From the NCBI GenBank assembly GCA_963969345.1, contig OZ017769.1, forward strand, positions 1,116,001 through 1,180,000: DNA of 64,000 nt. Reading direction: 5' to 3'. The translations under genes were made by a program, and so were the position numbers. The notes under the pieces are model-generated. The model did no database searches, was not told the DNA's origin, and was given only the letters and a program-made list of their open reading frames with translations. This document shows, in pieces, positions 43,954 through 54,960 of this stretch. Numbering within the stretch: the stretch's first letter is position 1; each line of letters opens with the position of its first letter. The DNA is from Turbatrix aceti. Its lineage: Eukaryota > Nematoda > Chromadorea > Rhabditida > Panagrolaimidae.

Positions 43954-46296
43954 ATGGCAATTCGTGCATGTCTAATTTTTTTCGTCCTTCTGGCGATGAA
44001 TCTGTCGACCACCGTAAAAGCAGCCGGAGTGAAGAGTTCGCTTCCCAAGGCGAAGCAACAGCTGCTGCGCGGTCCCACCGGGCAGGGCGCGAACTTTTAC
44101 AACGAGCTTTCCGCTTCGCACTCCGGTGAAGGCTCCCACTACATGCGCGGGCCCAGCGGCAACAATTTCTCGCCCCTTGAAGGCGATAATCGAGATATCG
44201 AACAGACAGACGAGCAAAAGCTGCTCTACTACCTGTTGGGAAATTACGAGAGGGCTGTTCGGCCGGTGAGGAATGCCAGTCAGTCGGTGACCGTCAAACT
44301 TGGCATGACCCTTACTAATATTTTTGATATGGTTAGTTTGGGCTTTGAAGCACGTGATTCAAAAAAAATCATTTTAAAATATTTTTAGGACGAAAAAAAT
44401 CAAGTTTTGATCATAAACGTCTGGCTGGATCAGGAATGGAAAGACGAGCTGCTGCGATGGGATCCGGATGAGTTTGGAGGCATACAGTCTCTTCGGGTGC
44501 CATGTGATCTGCTGTGGTTGCCTGATATTGTTTTGTATAAGTGAGTTTAATTTTAATTTTTTTTATTTTGGAAGTCAATTTTTTATTACGGAAATATTCA
44601 CAAAAATTTTAAAATATTTTTTATAACAAAATAAAAAAATATGTAAACTTTTTTTACGCCATTAAAAAACCAAATCCTTACAAGATGCCAAAAATTGGAT
44701 TTAAATTTATAAAAATATCTGTAAATGCTAACTAATTTTCAAAAAAAACTACTTTGATTTTAACATTTTTTGATTTTTTAAACGAATGAAACAAATCGGA
44801 AACGGAGTTCAATGATAGTTTTTTAACCTCGGCGAAGGTAATATGCCTATTTTGCGTGTTTCTTTTTAATTCTTTCAAAATCTCAAATTCCAGCAACGCA
44901 GATGACTACACCGACGGCTACATGCGTGCCCGAGCGATGGTCTTCTACGACGGCACGGTCTTCTGGCCTCCTCCGACCCAACTCCGTTCAACCTGCAAAG
45001 TCAGCGTTACCTACTTCCCCTTCGACTCCCAAAAGTGTTCGCTTAAGTTCGGATCCTGGACCTATCACGGCTTCCAGGTGGACATAACCAACAGATCTGA
45101 GAACGTAGATTTGACAAACTACGTCGTCTCCGGTGAATTTGACCTCATTAGCGTCCACCAAAAACGCCGCGTCGTCAAGTACACCTGTTGTCCCGAGCCC
45201 TATCCCGACGTGACATTCTACATCCACATCCGTCGAAAAATCCTCTACTACGAGTACAACGTCATTTTTCCGTGCCTCATGATGTCGGTGCTCACGCTTC
45301 TGGTTTTCCTGCTTCCACCTGACTCAGGTGAAAAAATTTCTCTCGGCATAACCGTGCTTCTCGCATTTTCTGTCTTTGTGCTGGCGATCGCGGAGAAGAT
45401 GCCGGAGACGTCAGATTCGATGCCACTGATTGGAATCTACCTGACAGTGGTCATGGCTATGACTTCGGTCTCTGTGGTCATGACTGTCATGGTGCTCAAC
45501 TTTCACCACCGGGGGCCCTTCAACGAGCCTGTCCCGCCGTGGGTCAGGTGTCTGGTCTTGGAACGATTGCGAACTATTCTCGGCATGAAGCTACCGTATA
45601 CCGGGTACGGTGACAATGTACATTCTGCGATTTCGTCAAACGGGGTGCTGAGGAAGATGAGCAACAGACTGCAGATTGACGACATCATGCTGGGAAATAA
45701 TGTCAATGGTGGAAGTTTTTTGGAACCTATTGAACGGGAATTATTACAGGTAAGATTTAAATTTACAAAAAAATGTTTTCAAATTATTTTTTATTAAAAA
45801 AATGATTAAAAAAATGTTACGAAATATTACAATAATTTAAAAAATATTCTTTTTTATGTTTTTCATGTTTCAAATATAAAATTTACTTTTAAATGTAAAC
45901 TTTTCAGGAAACCGAGTTACTAAACATTGAAAACGGCGGAGATACGGTTATCAGAAAAAAGTCAAAACGTCTCAATGAACTTCATACAAAACTAATTCGA
46001 ACGCTTCAGGTTCGTAATTATCTTTAAAAACTATAATGTTTTTATCGTTTACAAAAGTTTTCCAAATCAATCATTCATTTTTTTAGGTTCTAATAAAGCG
46101 CCAAGAATCCGACGATCAAAGCCAAAAGCTCGCAAATGAATGGCGCCAAGTCGCACAAGTCATCGATCGTCTCCTATTCTGGATTTTCCTCGTCCTTACC
46201 GTCATGATCACTCTCATCCTCCTTATCATCATTCCTATCTGGCATCGAGCTTCTGAATCAACTGAATTCGATGAAGCTGACTACGGTTCACACTGA
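43954..46296 (+). CDS. Nicotinic acetylcholine receptor alpha-type subunit
   Basis: Five exons (43954-44331, 44389-44540, 44894-45749, 45908-46009, 46087-46296) give 565 aa. Seen: signal peptide ([17 protein letters not shown]); an unusually long Ser/Gly-rich segment of about 65 aa before the ligand-binding domain, which starts near [43 protein letters not shown]; the Cys-loop [15 protein letters not shown] (about 210-224); the vicinal Cys pair of loop C in [11 protein letters not shown] (about 274-275), defining an alpha subunit; four membrane segments with M2 as [20 protein letters not shown]; and a C-terminal M4 ([20 protein letters not shown]). The Glu at the inner end of M2 predicts a cation channel. 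The nematode subgroup is not decidable by eye. Confidence 0.93.
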
Positions 46297-46586
46297 ATAC
46301 TGTACAAACTATCGTATTTATTATACCCAGGCACTAAACACGGGCTTGTAAATTTTTTTATTGTATTCATTTTTTAGATTTTTGTATCTTTATCCCGTAT
46401 TCATGGTAAACTGCAGTGTTATTTGAAGGACTGATATGCTCAATGTTTGTATATTTTGGTCGAGTAAACTGATTTCAAAGATAAGATACGAATAACGGTT
46501 TACCTTCAACTTTATCTTAAAGATGAAAATTTTAAAAGATGGTTTCTCGAGGACTTTGTATCCCAAGTTTTCACTAATATTTACAA

Positions 46587-46612
46587 TGGTTAGGCGAATT
46601 GCTTCGCCTAAC
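46587..46612. repeat. Perfect 11-bp hairpin
   Basis: GGTTAGGCGAA, a 4-nt loop (TTGC) and TTCGCCTAACC. It sits at the proximal end of the LTR-like block described at 46587-46966. Confidence 0.8.
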
Positions 46613-46966
46613 CCGATGTAGGCCGAAGCGATGGAGCGAGTTGAGAGTTGACCACACATGTTTATTCGATGGTAACAATAACCACAACTGACTTGTAAAC
46701 TCAAACTCAATCTCAAACTCGAACAGAACGTTCAGTCGCAGTTTATAAACACACAATCAGGGAGAGGAGACAGACCAATCCAGAAAGGGAAAGAACCATC
46801 CCGGTAATCGTGTATTCAAATTTGGAGGCGAGATAAGGCAGCTTTCCCACTCGATAGGGACGCCTAACGAGCTCGGAGAGGGTGTGAACAATCGAGCGAG
46901 GGGCGCGATAGAGCTCGCGTTCGGTAGGATGCAACAAAGTAATACCATCGACAGTGCAAAGAAACA
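46587..46966 (-). mobile_element. Possible solo LTR
   Basis: On the minus strand the block starts TGTTTC (46966) and has TATAAA (46742-46747), then AATAAA (46671-46676) about 70 bp later, and ends near the hairpin and a CA. This TATA/poly(A) spacing is the U3-R-U5 layout of a retrotransposon LTR. An open frame (46743-46967) with a hydrophobic end is visible but has no family match. No target duplication or primer-binding site is clear, so this is tentative. It lies immediately 3' of array copy A. Confidence 0.3.
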
Positions 46967-46976
46967 TACTAGTTAG

Positions 46977-48279
46977 TTATACCGACTTTAAAACAGAGTT
47001 TTTCTTATACCGAATCAAAGGTGTTGTTTTCCCAGGAGTGTTTCTCACACCTTCAAAGCTTTTAGAAACATCAGTGAACGCAACGCAGCAAATTTCCGAA
47101 ACGCTTGTTGCACTGGGATAGAGAGCTGAAATTAATGACACATTACCTTTGCACATTCACTCGTTTTAAGCGTCAACTTACTGTTGAAATTTAACTGAAG
47201 GTTCGGAATATTCTGCGATATGCAGGGTGTTTTCTGGTCGAGTCCCTGTCCGTTGAAACCAGTGATTTGACCGTCGTGGTACTCAAAGTAGCCCAAACTT
47301 GACAGAAGGTTGATACCTGTGCCGTAGAACTGTGTAGTTAAGTAAACCTGGTTGCCGGATGCATTCGGATTAATGGGATGGTAGCTAAACGTATGTTTAT
47401 GTTTACATTCTTTTGACTATTTTAATTTAAAAAAAAACTAACGTTGGAACAAAAAAGTAGTTCAAAGTGGTTTGAGCTGATACATTGACGTTAGGAATCG
47501 AGGATGATATCGAAGTGTTCGAAAACGTGATACTGTGGTTGCTGTTAACATCTGCCGTAATATTGACCACAGCAAGGGTGCTCGGGCCGTTCAGAAATGT
47601 TGCCTTGCCCTGTAACTTATTACATGTTTCTGAAAAAACGTAACAATTTAGAAATTTAGAAAACCTGAAAATATAATTCTTACGCGTGTTTATAGGAACA
47701 TTAAAAGTTTTCCATTGAGTGCAACAAATGCTTGACACTGTTTCAAGTTGAATATCTCCCAATGCTAAAAAAGATTTTTATACTATCAGTTTATTTAAAA
47801 ATTCACAAACCAAATTCTTGAAACAACAAACACGGACTGGCCGGCGTCCAGTCGTTGGTGTTAACATTGTACATTGTTCCCTGGTACAACACCGTAAACG
47901 ATACGGTGTTCATCAATAAACTTCCTCCATTGTATGTGACGTTAACTTCGATGTCGGCATAGTTGTTGAACAGTAGGCCGGAACATCCTACGCCCCCGCA
48001 TTTAACTAAGGTTCCGGTGACATCATTACGAAAATAAAACGCTCCGAAGCTAACTGAATTGTTGACTACGCTTTGTGAAACATTGACGACACGGAATCGA
48101 GAGTAGTTCGGCCGGGGACTGTCAAAAACCAGGTCAGATCCAAAAGTCCCCAGGTAATCACCGGTAGCGCCATCGGAGACGTTAAACTGGGTGTGAACAC
48201 CCGTGCAATAGCTAGCCGCATAAGTTGTTGGCAGAAAAGCGATTGCCAGTACAAGAAAAAGCATTTGAATCAAAGACAT
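46977..48279 (-). CDS. Array copy A: secreted cysteine-rich glycoprotein, unrecognised family
   Basis: Five exons (47811-48279, 47684-47764, 47443-47629, 47182-47384, 46977-47125) give 362 aa; phases are identical in all copies. A signal peptide ends near TYAAS. Module 1 has YCTGVHTQFNVSDG, DLVFDSPRPNYSRFRVVNVS, LVKCGGVGCSGLLFNNYADI and LYQGTMYN; exon 2 has SSICCTQWKTF. Module 2 has CNKLQGKATF, a Ser/Asn-rich strand region, GYFEYHDGQITGFNGQGLDQ and TPCISQNIPNLQL; exon 5 has SVSEICCV and a basic end. About ten cysteines recur, suggesting five disulfides. Many N-x-S/T sites are present. No known domain is recognised. Promoter motifs lie about 90-160 bp upstream. The copy looks intact. Confidence 0.85.
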
Positions 48280-48362
48280 TGTCCAAATCTAAGTGACATT
48301 GCATTACTGGTTGAATGTCGGTTAAGTACACATTCTGTCAACGATGCACCCTTTTTTTGCTC

Positions 48363-48445
48363 CGATAACAATAAAGAACTATCGTAGCTTGATATCTAGT
48401 TTGTACACGACTTATCAATTGCATGACGCCAGTGCAAGGTGTGGT
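48363..48445 (-). promoter_or_regulatory. Array promoter module, copy A
   Basis: Contains GATAACAATAAA (plus-strand view, 48363 on) and CAAGGTGTGGT (48435-48445), both recurring upstream of the sister copies. A TTATCAATT GATA site lies at about 48413. Likely shared control elements. Confidence 0.55.
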
Positions 48446-48703
48446 GTCCCGGAAACGGTGTAGGCTTCAAAGCAGACAGATCAAACAACATTTCCTGTGG
48501 GAGATAAAAAATTGTTAAATTCACGTTTTACCGAAAACAATGTATTACAGAATTACAAAATTACACATATTTCTCAACACAGCAAATTTGGATTGAGCAA
48601 GCAAGCACGTTAATGTTCTGATCTATAATTGATAGAAAAGTTTTTGAAAAGCAATGATTTACACTTCTCGTGAGCAAAATATGACAGTAAAACGAAAAAT
48701 AAA

Positions 48704-50001
48704 TTACAAAGACTTTACAACTGAGTTTTTCTTGTACCGAATCAAAGGTTTTTTCTCTTCCGCAGTTTTTCTAACAGCTCCAATGTTCTCAGAAACGTCG
48801 CCGAACTCAACGCAGCAAATTTCCGAAACGCTCGTTGCACTGGGATAAAGGGCTGAAATCAAACAACATGTCTAATTTTTTATGCACATACATGGGCGTC
48901 AACTTACTGTTGTAATTCAACTGAAGGTTCGGAATATTCTGCGAGATGCACGGCGTCTTCTGGTCGAGCCCTTGTCCGTTGAAACCAGTGATTTGACCGT
49001 CGTGGTACTCAAAGTACCCCGGACTTGATAGAAGGTTGATACCGGGGCCGTAGAGCTGTGTGGACAGATAAATCTGGTTGCCAGAACTTTGGAGAGCAAT
49101 GGGACGAGAGCTAAACGTATGTTTATAAGTTCATAAGTATTTTTAAATTTAAAAAAATTACGTTGGAACAAAAAAGTTATTCAACAAGGTTGTAGCTGAT
49201 ACATTGACGTTCGGAATTGATGATGATAAAGAAGTGTTAGAAAAAATGACGGTGTGATCGCTGTTGACGTCTGCCGTAATATTCACGACGGCAAGGGTGC
49301 CGGCGCCGTTTTGGAACATAGCTTTGCCTTGCAGTTTTTTGCATGTTTCTAAAACGGGATCCCTTCATGTCCAAAAAAATGTAATAAATATGAAGTATAA
49401 TAATTTACTTTTTGTAGCAGTCGAGCTAAAAGATCTCCATTGGGTGCAGCATACAGATGACGCCGTGTAAAGTTGGATATCTCCAAAGGCTAAAAAAACA
49501 ATTTGTAGTTTTGCATTTTCAGAACCACATACCAGCTTCCTGAAACAACGAGCACGGCTGGGAAGGCGTCCAGTCGTCAGAGTGGGTATTGTAAATTGTT
49601 CCCTGATACAATACAGCAAATGCTACTGTATCCATCAAAATACTGGATCCATTATAGGTAACGTTGACTTCGATGTCAGCATAGTTGTTAAACAGTAAGC
49701 CAGAGCATCCGACGCCTCCGCATTGAACCATTTTCTGGTTGATATCGCGAAAGAAAAAGGCGCCAAAACTAACTGAGTTGTCTACCACGCTTTGGGAAAT
49801 GTTGACGACCCTGAATCGAGAATAATTCGGTCGGGGGCTATCGAACACCAGATCAGTTCCAAATGTTCCCAGGTAGTCACCGGTGGACCCATCTGAGATG
49901 TTGAATTGGGTGTGAATGCCTGTGCAGTAGCTGCCAGCAGCGAAGGTTGTTGGCAGAATGGCGACTGCCAGCCCTAGGAAAAGTACTTGAATCGAAGACA
50001 T
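48704..50001 (-). CDS. Array copy B: secreted cysteine-rich glycoprotein
   Basis: Five exons (49533-50001, 49409-49489, 49162-49348, 48908-49110, 48704-48852) give 362 aa. The signal peptide is MSSIQVLFLGLAVAILPTTF. All array landmarks are present: YCTGIHTQFNISDGSTGDYL, MVQCGGVGCSGLLF, SSVCCTQWRSF, CKKLQGKAMFQNG, GYFEYHDGQITGFNGQGLDQ and SVSEICCVEFGDVSE. The C-terminus is KKPLIRYKKNSVVKSL. There are no stops or frame breaks. It is closest by eye to copies A and C. The promoter carries both the GTGTGG motif and a TAGGAGTGAAGATAAAACTA block. Confidence 0.87.
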
Positions 50002-50086
50002 TGTTCAGGAAAAAGTGACCTTACACGACTGGTTGATAGCCGGTTAAATATCATTTTTGTAAGGGTACACTCTTTTTTGCCTATAA

Positions 50087-50160
50087 AAGGTGTGGTGTTT
50101 ATAGGCTTCAAAGCGGGCAAACCTTCCGTAGGAGTGAAGATAAAACTATCACTTATCAAA
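50087..50160 (-). promoter_or_regulatory. Array promoter module, copy B
   Basis: AAGGTGTGGTG (50087-50097), a minus-strand TATAAA (50099-50104), CTTCAAAGCGGGC, then TAGGAGTGAAGATAAAACTA and ACTTATCA, a TGATAAGT-type GATA site. The TAGGAGTGA(A/T)GATAAAACTA block is shared with copy E. Confidence 0.6.
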
Positions 50161-50411
50161 ATTGTTCAATGCACGTAAATGGAAGTGAACCAAATCAGAA
50201 ATTAAGGTTAAGCCTGAGACCAGCAGACCAGCAGAAAGGACGAATGTTTGCGTTTTCATTGTAAAAATCACGTAATAATAAGAATTGAGTGTTGTTCGAA
50301 TGGAAACCGTAACATTACAATGTTGTATTGTTATGTTACAATGTTTGCACTAAACTAAGCTTATTATATTCAAGTTTATTATATTCAACACCTCAAAAAT
50401 TGCACAATGCA

Positions 50412-51685
50412 TTAAAGAGACTTCACAACAGAGTTCTTCTTGTTCCGAATCAAATGCTTTTTCTTCTCCGGTGTGTTTCTAAAAACTTCGAAGTACTCAG
50501 AAACGTCGCCAAACTCAACGCAGCAAATCTCCGAAACACTCGTTGCACTGGGATAAAGAGCTGAAATCAAATATAACTCATTCCCGATAAATGTGTAACA
50601 ACTCACGGTTGTAATTCAACTGAAGGTTCGGAATATTCTGCGAGATGCAGGGTGTCTTCTGGTCGAGTCCCTGTCCGTTGAAACCAGTGATTTGACCGTC
50701 GTGGTACTCAAAGTAGCCTAGAGTTGACAGAAGGTTGATACCAGGTCCGTAAAGATTTGTGGACAGGTACAGCTGATTGCCAGAACTTTGAAGATCAATG
50801 GGATTGTAGCTAAACGTATGTTTACAAATTAACAGCATGATCTTCCAAAAAATTTACTTTGGAATCAAAAAGTAATTCAACAACGTTGAATCTGATACAT
50901 TGACGTTAAGAATCGAGGATGATATCGAAGTGTTTGAAAACGTGACGCTGTGGTTGCTGTTGACGCTTGCCGTAGCATTGACAACGGCAAGGGTGCTGGC
51001 GCCGTTCTGGAAAGTGGCTTTGCCCTGCAGCTTCTTGCATGTTTCTAAAAACAAAATTTAAAAACGTTTAGAAAATTTAAGATGTTATACTTGTGGCTGT
51101 AGGCACGTTGTAAGTCTTCCATCTGTTGCAGCATACAGTTGACGTCGTCTCAAGTTGAATGTCTCCGAAAGCTAAACAAATGAGCAGTATTATTTACACT
51201 TATTCAAAATTCGACGAACCAAATTCCCTAAAAGTAGTACACGGATTTGAAGGCGTATAGTCGTTGGACTCAACGTAGAATATCGTTCCCTGATACAATA
51301 TTGTAAATGCTACAGTATCCATCAATAGACTTGATCCATTGTAAGTGACGTTAACTTCGATGTTGGCATAGTTGTTGAACAACAGACCGGAACAACCGAC
51401 GCCTCCGCATTGGACCATGTTTTGAGTGATGTCATTGAAGAAAAAGGCGCCAAAGCTAACTGAGTTGTTTACCACGCTTTGGGAAATGTTGACGACCCGG
51501 AATCGAGAATAATTCGGCCGGGGGCTATCGAACACCAGATCAGTGCCAAATGTTCCCAGGTAGTCACCGGTGGACCCATCTGAGATGTTGAACTGGGTGT
51601 GAACGCCTGTGCAGTAACTGGCACCAAACGTTGTCGGCAGAAAAGCGGCTGCAAGCCCAAGGAAGAGCACTGGATTCAAAAACAT
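50412..51685 (-). CDS. Array copy C: secreted cysteine-rich glycoprotein
   Basis: Five exons (51220-51685, 51091-51171, 50858-51044, 50607-50809, 50412-50560) give 361 aa. The signal peptide is MFLNPVLFLGLAAAFLPTTF. Landmarks as in the sister copies: YCTGVHTQFNISDGSTGDYL, MVQCGGVGCSGLLFNNYANI, CKKLQGKATFQNG, PIDLQSSGNQLYLSTNLYG, LDQKTPCISQNIPNLQLNYN and SVSEICCVEFGDVSE. The C-terminus ends KKNSVVKSL. It appears intact. Intron lengths (37-64 bp) and all phases match the other copies, showing whole-gene tandem duplication. Confidence 0.87.
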
Positions 51686-51769
51686 TATCTCGGAAGAATT
51701 GACCTTTCACGACTGACTGAATATCGGTTAAGGACCGTTTTTATATTAGAAGGTGCACCTTATTTTTTC

Positions 51770-51870
51770 TACGATGATAAGGATAAAATAAACGTAGTTG
51801 TAAACAAGAATAGAGGATAGTTATCGACTGCATGACGATAGTACAAGGTGTGGTATATTCTTAGATCGAA
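51770..51870 (-). promoter_or_regulatory. Array promoter module, copy C
   Basis: GATGATAAGGATAAAATAAA, a GATA cluster, then CAAGGTGTGGT (51844-51854) and TTAGATCGAAGTAG. The last word also occurs beyond the transposon at 57902, marking the displaced promoter of copy D. Confidence 0.55.
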
Positions 51871-52173
51871 GTAGGAAGGCGAGCCCATCAGTTCCGGGGG
51901 GTGGAGTTAAATTCAAAAGAAGAGAAAAAACACTCAAGTTTTTACATCATATTTAGTTTACGTTCGCGCGTTTTTATCATCATATCCAAATTCACAACCG
52001 TAGCTGAAATAATGTGAGAAAACCAGAAATAAAAAACTACATTTTAACACTCTAATATTTGATTTGTTTAATTTCCGTGAGTGAAACACTGACACCTGCA
52101 ATGATGTGTTTATCAAAGAACAATGTTTAGCCCAAATAGTATTTTTTCCACACCGCAAAAATTAAACAATACA

Positions 52174-53226
52174 TTACAAAAACTTTTCAACAGAGTTCTT
52201 CTTGTTCCGAATCAAAGGCTTTTTCTTTTCCAGAGCGTTTCTAACGGCTCCAAAATTCTCAGAAACGTCGCCAAACTCAACGCAGCAAATTTCCTAAACG
52301 CTTGTTGCCCTGGGGTAGAGAGCTGAAGTAAAACGATATGCGTAACGCATTCACCCACAAATGCGCGTAAACTCACAGTTTCCGTTAAGCTGAATATTCG
52401 GAATATTCTGCGAGATGCACGGCGTCGTCTGGTCGAGCCCCTGTCCGTTGAAACCAGTGATTTGGCCGTCATGGTACTCAAAATACCCCGGACTTGACAG
52501 AAGGTTGATACCCGGGCCATAAAGTTTGGTTGACAGATAAAGCTGGTTTCCAGAATCTTGGAGATTGACGGGATTGTTGCTAAACGTAGGTTTACACATA
52601 ATTGTATAATTAAAAAATATTACGTTGGAAAATAAAAATAATTCAACAAGGTTTGGGCTGTTATATTGTCGTTTTGAATTGACCATGATATTGACGCGTT
52701 TGAAAACGTGATGCTGTGGTTGCTGTTGACGTTTGCCGTAATATTTACGGTAGCAAGGGAGCTTGAGCCGCTCTTGAAGGTTGCTTTGCCTTGTAGCTTT
52801 TTGCATGTTTCTAAAAAAAGAAACAAAAATTTACAAAATTTATTTAAAGAATGTTTACTCGTGCTTGTAGGTACGTTTAAAGTTTTCCATTGTGTGCAGC
52901 ATATGGTTGACGTCGTGGAAAGTTGGATTCCTTCATTGGCTATAAAACTATTTATATATCAGTTTATGTAAAACTCCACAAACTGAATTGCTGAAAGAAT
53001 AAGCACGGATTAGATGACGTCCAATCGTTAGATTGCATGTAGTACATTGTTCCCTGATACAATACTGCAAATTCTACAGTATCCATCAAAACACTCCCTC
53101 CATTATAGGTGACGTTGACTTCGATGTCTAACCAGTCGTTAAACAACAGACCGGAGCACCCGATTCCGCCACATTGAATCATGTCCTGATTGATGTCACG
53201 AAAAGAAAAAGCTCCAAAGCTAACTG
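52174..53226 (-). pseudogene. Array copy D, 3' part (broken)
   Basis: Retains the second half of exon 1 (52984-53226), then exons 52859-52939, 52624-52810, 52377-52579 and 52174-52322 with normal borders. The reading frame begins abruptly at TVSFGAFSFRDINQDMIQCG, so signal peptide and first 75 residues are missing. Exon 5 has a nonsense codon, TAG at 52294-52296, where sister copies have TCG (SVSEICC). The missing 5' part lies inverted directly beside it (53227-53479). Confidence 0.88.
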
Positions 53227-53479
53227 TTATCGTAGCAAAAAAAGGAGTGTACCGCGAAAGGAAAATTATGTTTACTTAACCGACTGTCAAACAGTTGTGT
53301 AAGGTCACTTCTTCCCAGACAATGTTTTCGATTCAAATGTTTTTTCTTGGACTGGCAGTCGCTTTTCAACACAAAAGTTTACCTGGGAACTTTTGAATCG
53401 GATCTGTTGTTCGACAGCCCACGACCTAATTTCTCCCGATTCAGGGTCGTCAACATTTCTCAAAGCGTAGTGAACAATT
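53227..53479 (+). pseudogene. Array copy D, inverted 5' part with its proximal promoter
   Basis: On the plus strand: promoter sequence (GTTATCGTAGCAAAAAAAGG, then GTTTACTTAACCGAC) matching the region just upstream of copy A, the start MFSIQMFFLGLAVAF, a deletion of about 29 codons with a frame change, and then VYLGTFESDLLFDSPRPNFS and RFRVVNISQSVVNNS. It ends exactly where the 3' part would continue, at the left end of the transposable element. The copy is therefore dead by inversion plus deletion. Confidence 0.85.
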
Positions 53480-53787
53480 CACTGAGAAAAATTTGAATCG
53501 TCAGTTGTGCATTCTGACGATTTTGTTTAAAAAAATCTGACGATTTTCATCAGTTTTCAAAACTGACGATTTTCGTCAGAAAAAACTGACGATTATCAAA
53601 AACTCGATTTCGCCATTTGTGCTATAAAGCTTTTTGTACGTTAAATTGCACATGCAATTGCTTTCTTGTGTATCAGGCATTGTTTTACGGGTAAAAAGAA
53701 CATTTGTGGATGGACATGGTACAAATTACAGCGTCTGGTATCTGAAATGCTAGTCCGCGGCGAAAAAAAGAAGAAATCCCTGCAATT

Positions 53788-53861
53788 TCCTAAATAGCGA
53801 TGCTGGTAGGGAGTAGGACTGCGAAGCTGAGGGTGTGCGGTTCGAATCCCGCAATATAAAA
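53788..53861 (+). other. tRNA-like relic
   Basis: An A-box-like TGGTAGGGAGTAGG and a perfect B box GGTTCGAATCC (53852-53862) at tRNA-like spacing, followed by A-rich sequence. The acceptor ends do not pair and the T stem is imperfect, so it is not a functional tRNA. It may be a SINE head or tRNA pseudogene. Confidence 0.5.
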
Positions 53862-53934
53862 AATGTTTTTATGGTGTTTTTCTATTGTATTCGGCATTTC
53901 TAGTTTTTTGCCAAGCAAAAATACAAATGTTCGA

Positions 53935-54960
53935 ACAATTTTGACTGCCGAAATCGGCCAAAATTGTCGAATTTGAGAGAGGTATGGTAAATAAATCGCT
54001 GTGAATGAACCAGAAAAGCTAAAAATGCGTGGGACAGCAATTCTGAAGCGCAATAAAATTCTCTAACTAATTTTGAAAAAAAATATACCCCTTGTCACTT
54101 TGAAAGTTTCGAAAAAATTGAAATTTCCGAAAAAAATTAGGTTTTCGAAACTTTTTAGAACCCGAGTCACAAAACTGATAGCACCATTGTATTCTGCGTT
54201 CATTTTTACCCCAGAGCCTAAATTTTCAAAAAAATGCATAACAAACGCGCCGTTTGTTGATTTTTTTGCCGAACCCTACTTTGAAAATTTTTGTTGCCTG
54301 GAACTCAAAAAAAGTAGGGTTCAGGAGAAATTATACACCGGCGCGTCGGAAAGAGAAAAAATTCTGAAACACCGCCCTTAGACGTAAAAGATGCTGCGGA
54401 ATCTAATTTTGATATTCGTTTTTTAATCCGGTTTCGAAAATTTTTCGAAATTATCGAAACAAAATTTTTGTTTCAAAAATTTAATTTTTTCTTGCACTTG
54501 CCTAATCATTAGGGTAGGACTAAATATAATCGTTAGAAAGAAAATTTTGTTGCGCGTCGAATGCATTTTGGATTGGGTTTCGATCTTTATTACGTACATA
54601 AATATGATTTTTCTAGTACACCCTACTCAAATTTGTCACAAATGCCAACTTTGCAAAACGGGAATCGCCTCATTTGAAAGACGATGCTCGATTCTATTTG
54701 TACCAAAAAAAGAAAGACAATAGACAATAAACGCTCACTTTTTTGATTTTTTAAAATAAATTTAATTCAACCGACTTTTGTCCAGAGCTCCAAAGCGCAC
54801 CAGACTGCCGAGGCTTTCGCACGTTGCGCGCGCGAGTCAATGCATTTTGAGGATGTGGATTTCGCACCAAATTACAAAAACATGTAACTCAGCCCAAAAT
54901 TCAGTTTTGTTTATGAAATTTTGTTTACAGACAGCTTCAGGGGTGTTCGTTATGCTGACA
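53935..54960 (+). repeat. Tandem unit 1 of a roughly 1-kb direct repeat
   Basis: Diverged direct repeat with 54961-55900, offset about 1,025 bp. Shared landmarks: GGTATGGTA near the start, AAATTCTCTAACT at 54055, a 102-codon frame (54073-54381) and TTTTCTAGTACACC near 54611. The frames in both units share KIRFSxLFRT and EPYFExFxCL. Confidence 0.7.
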
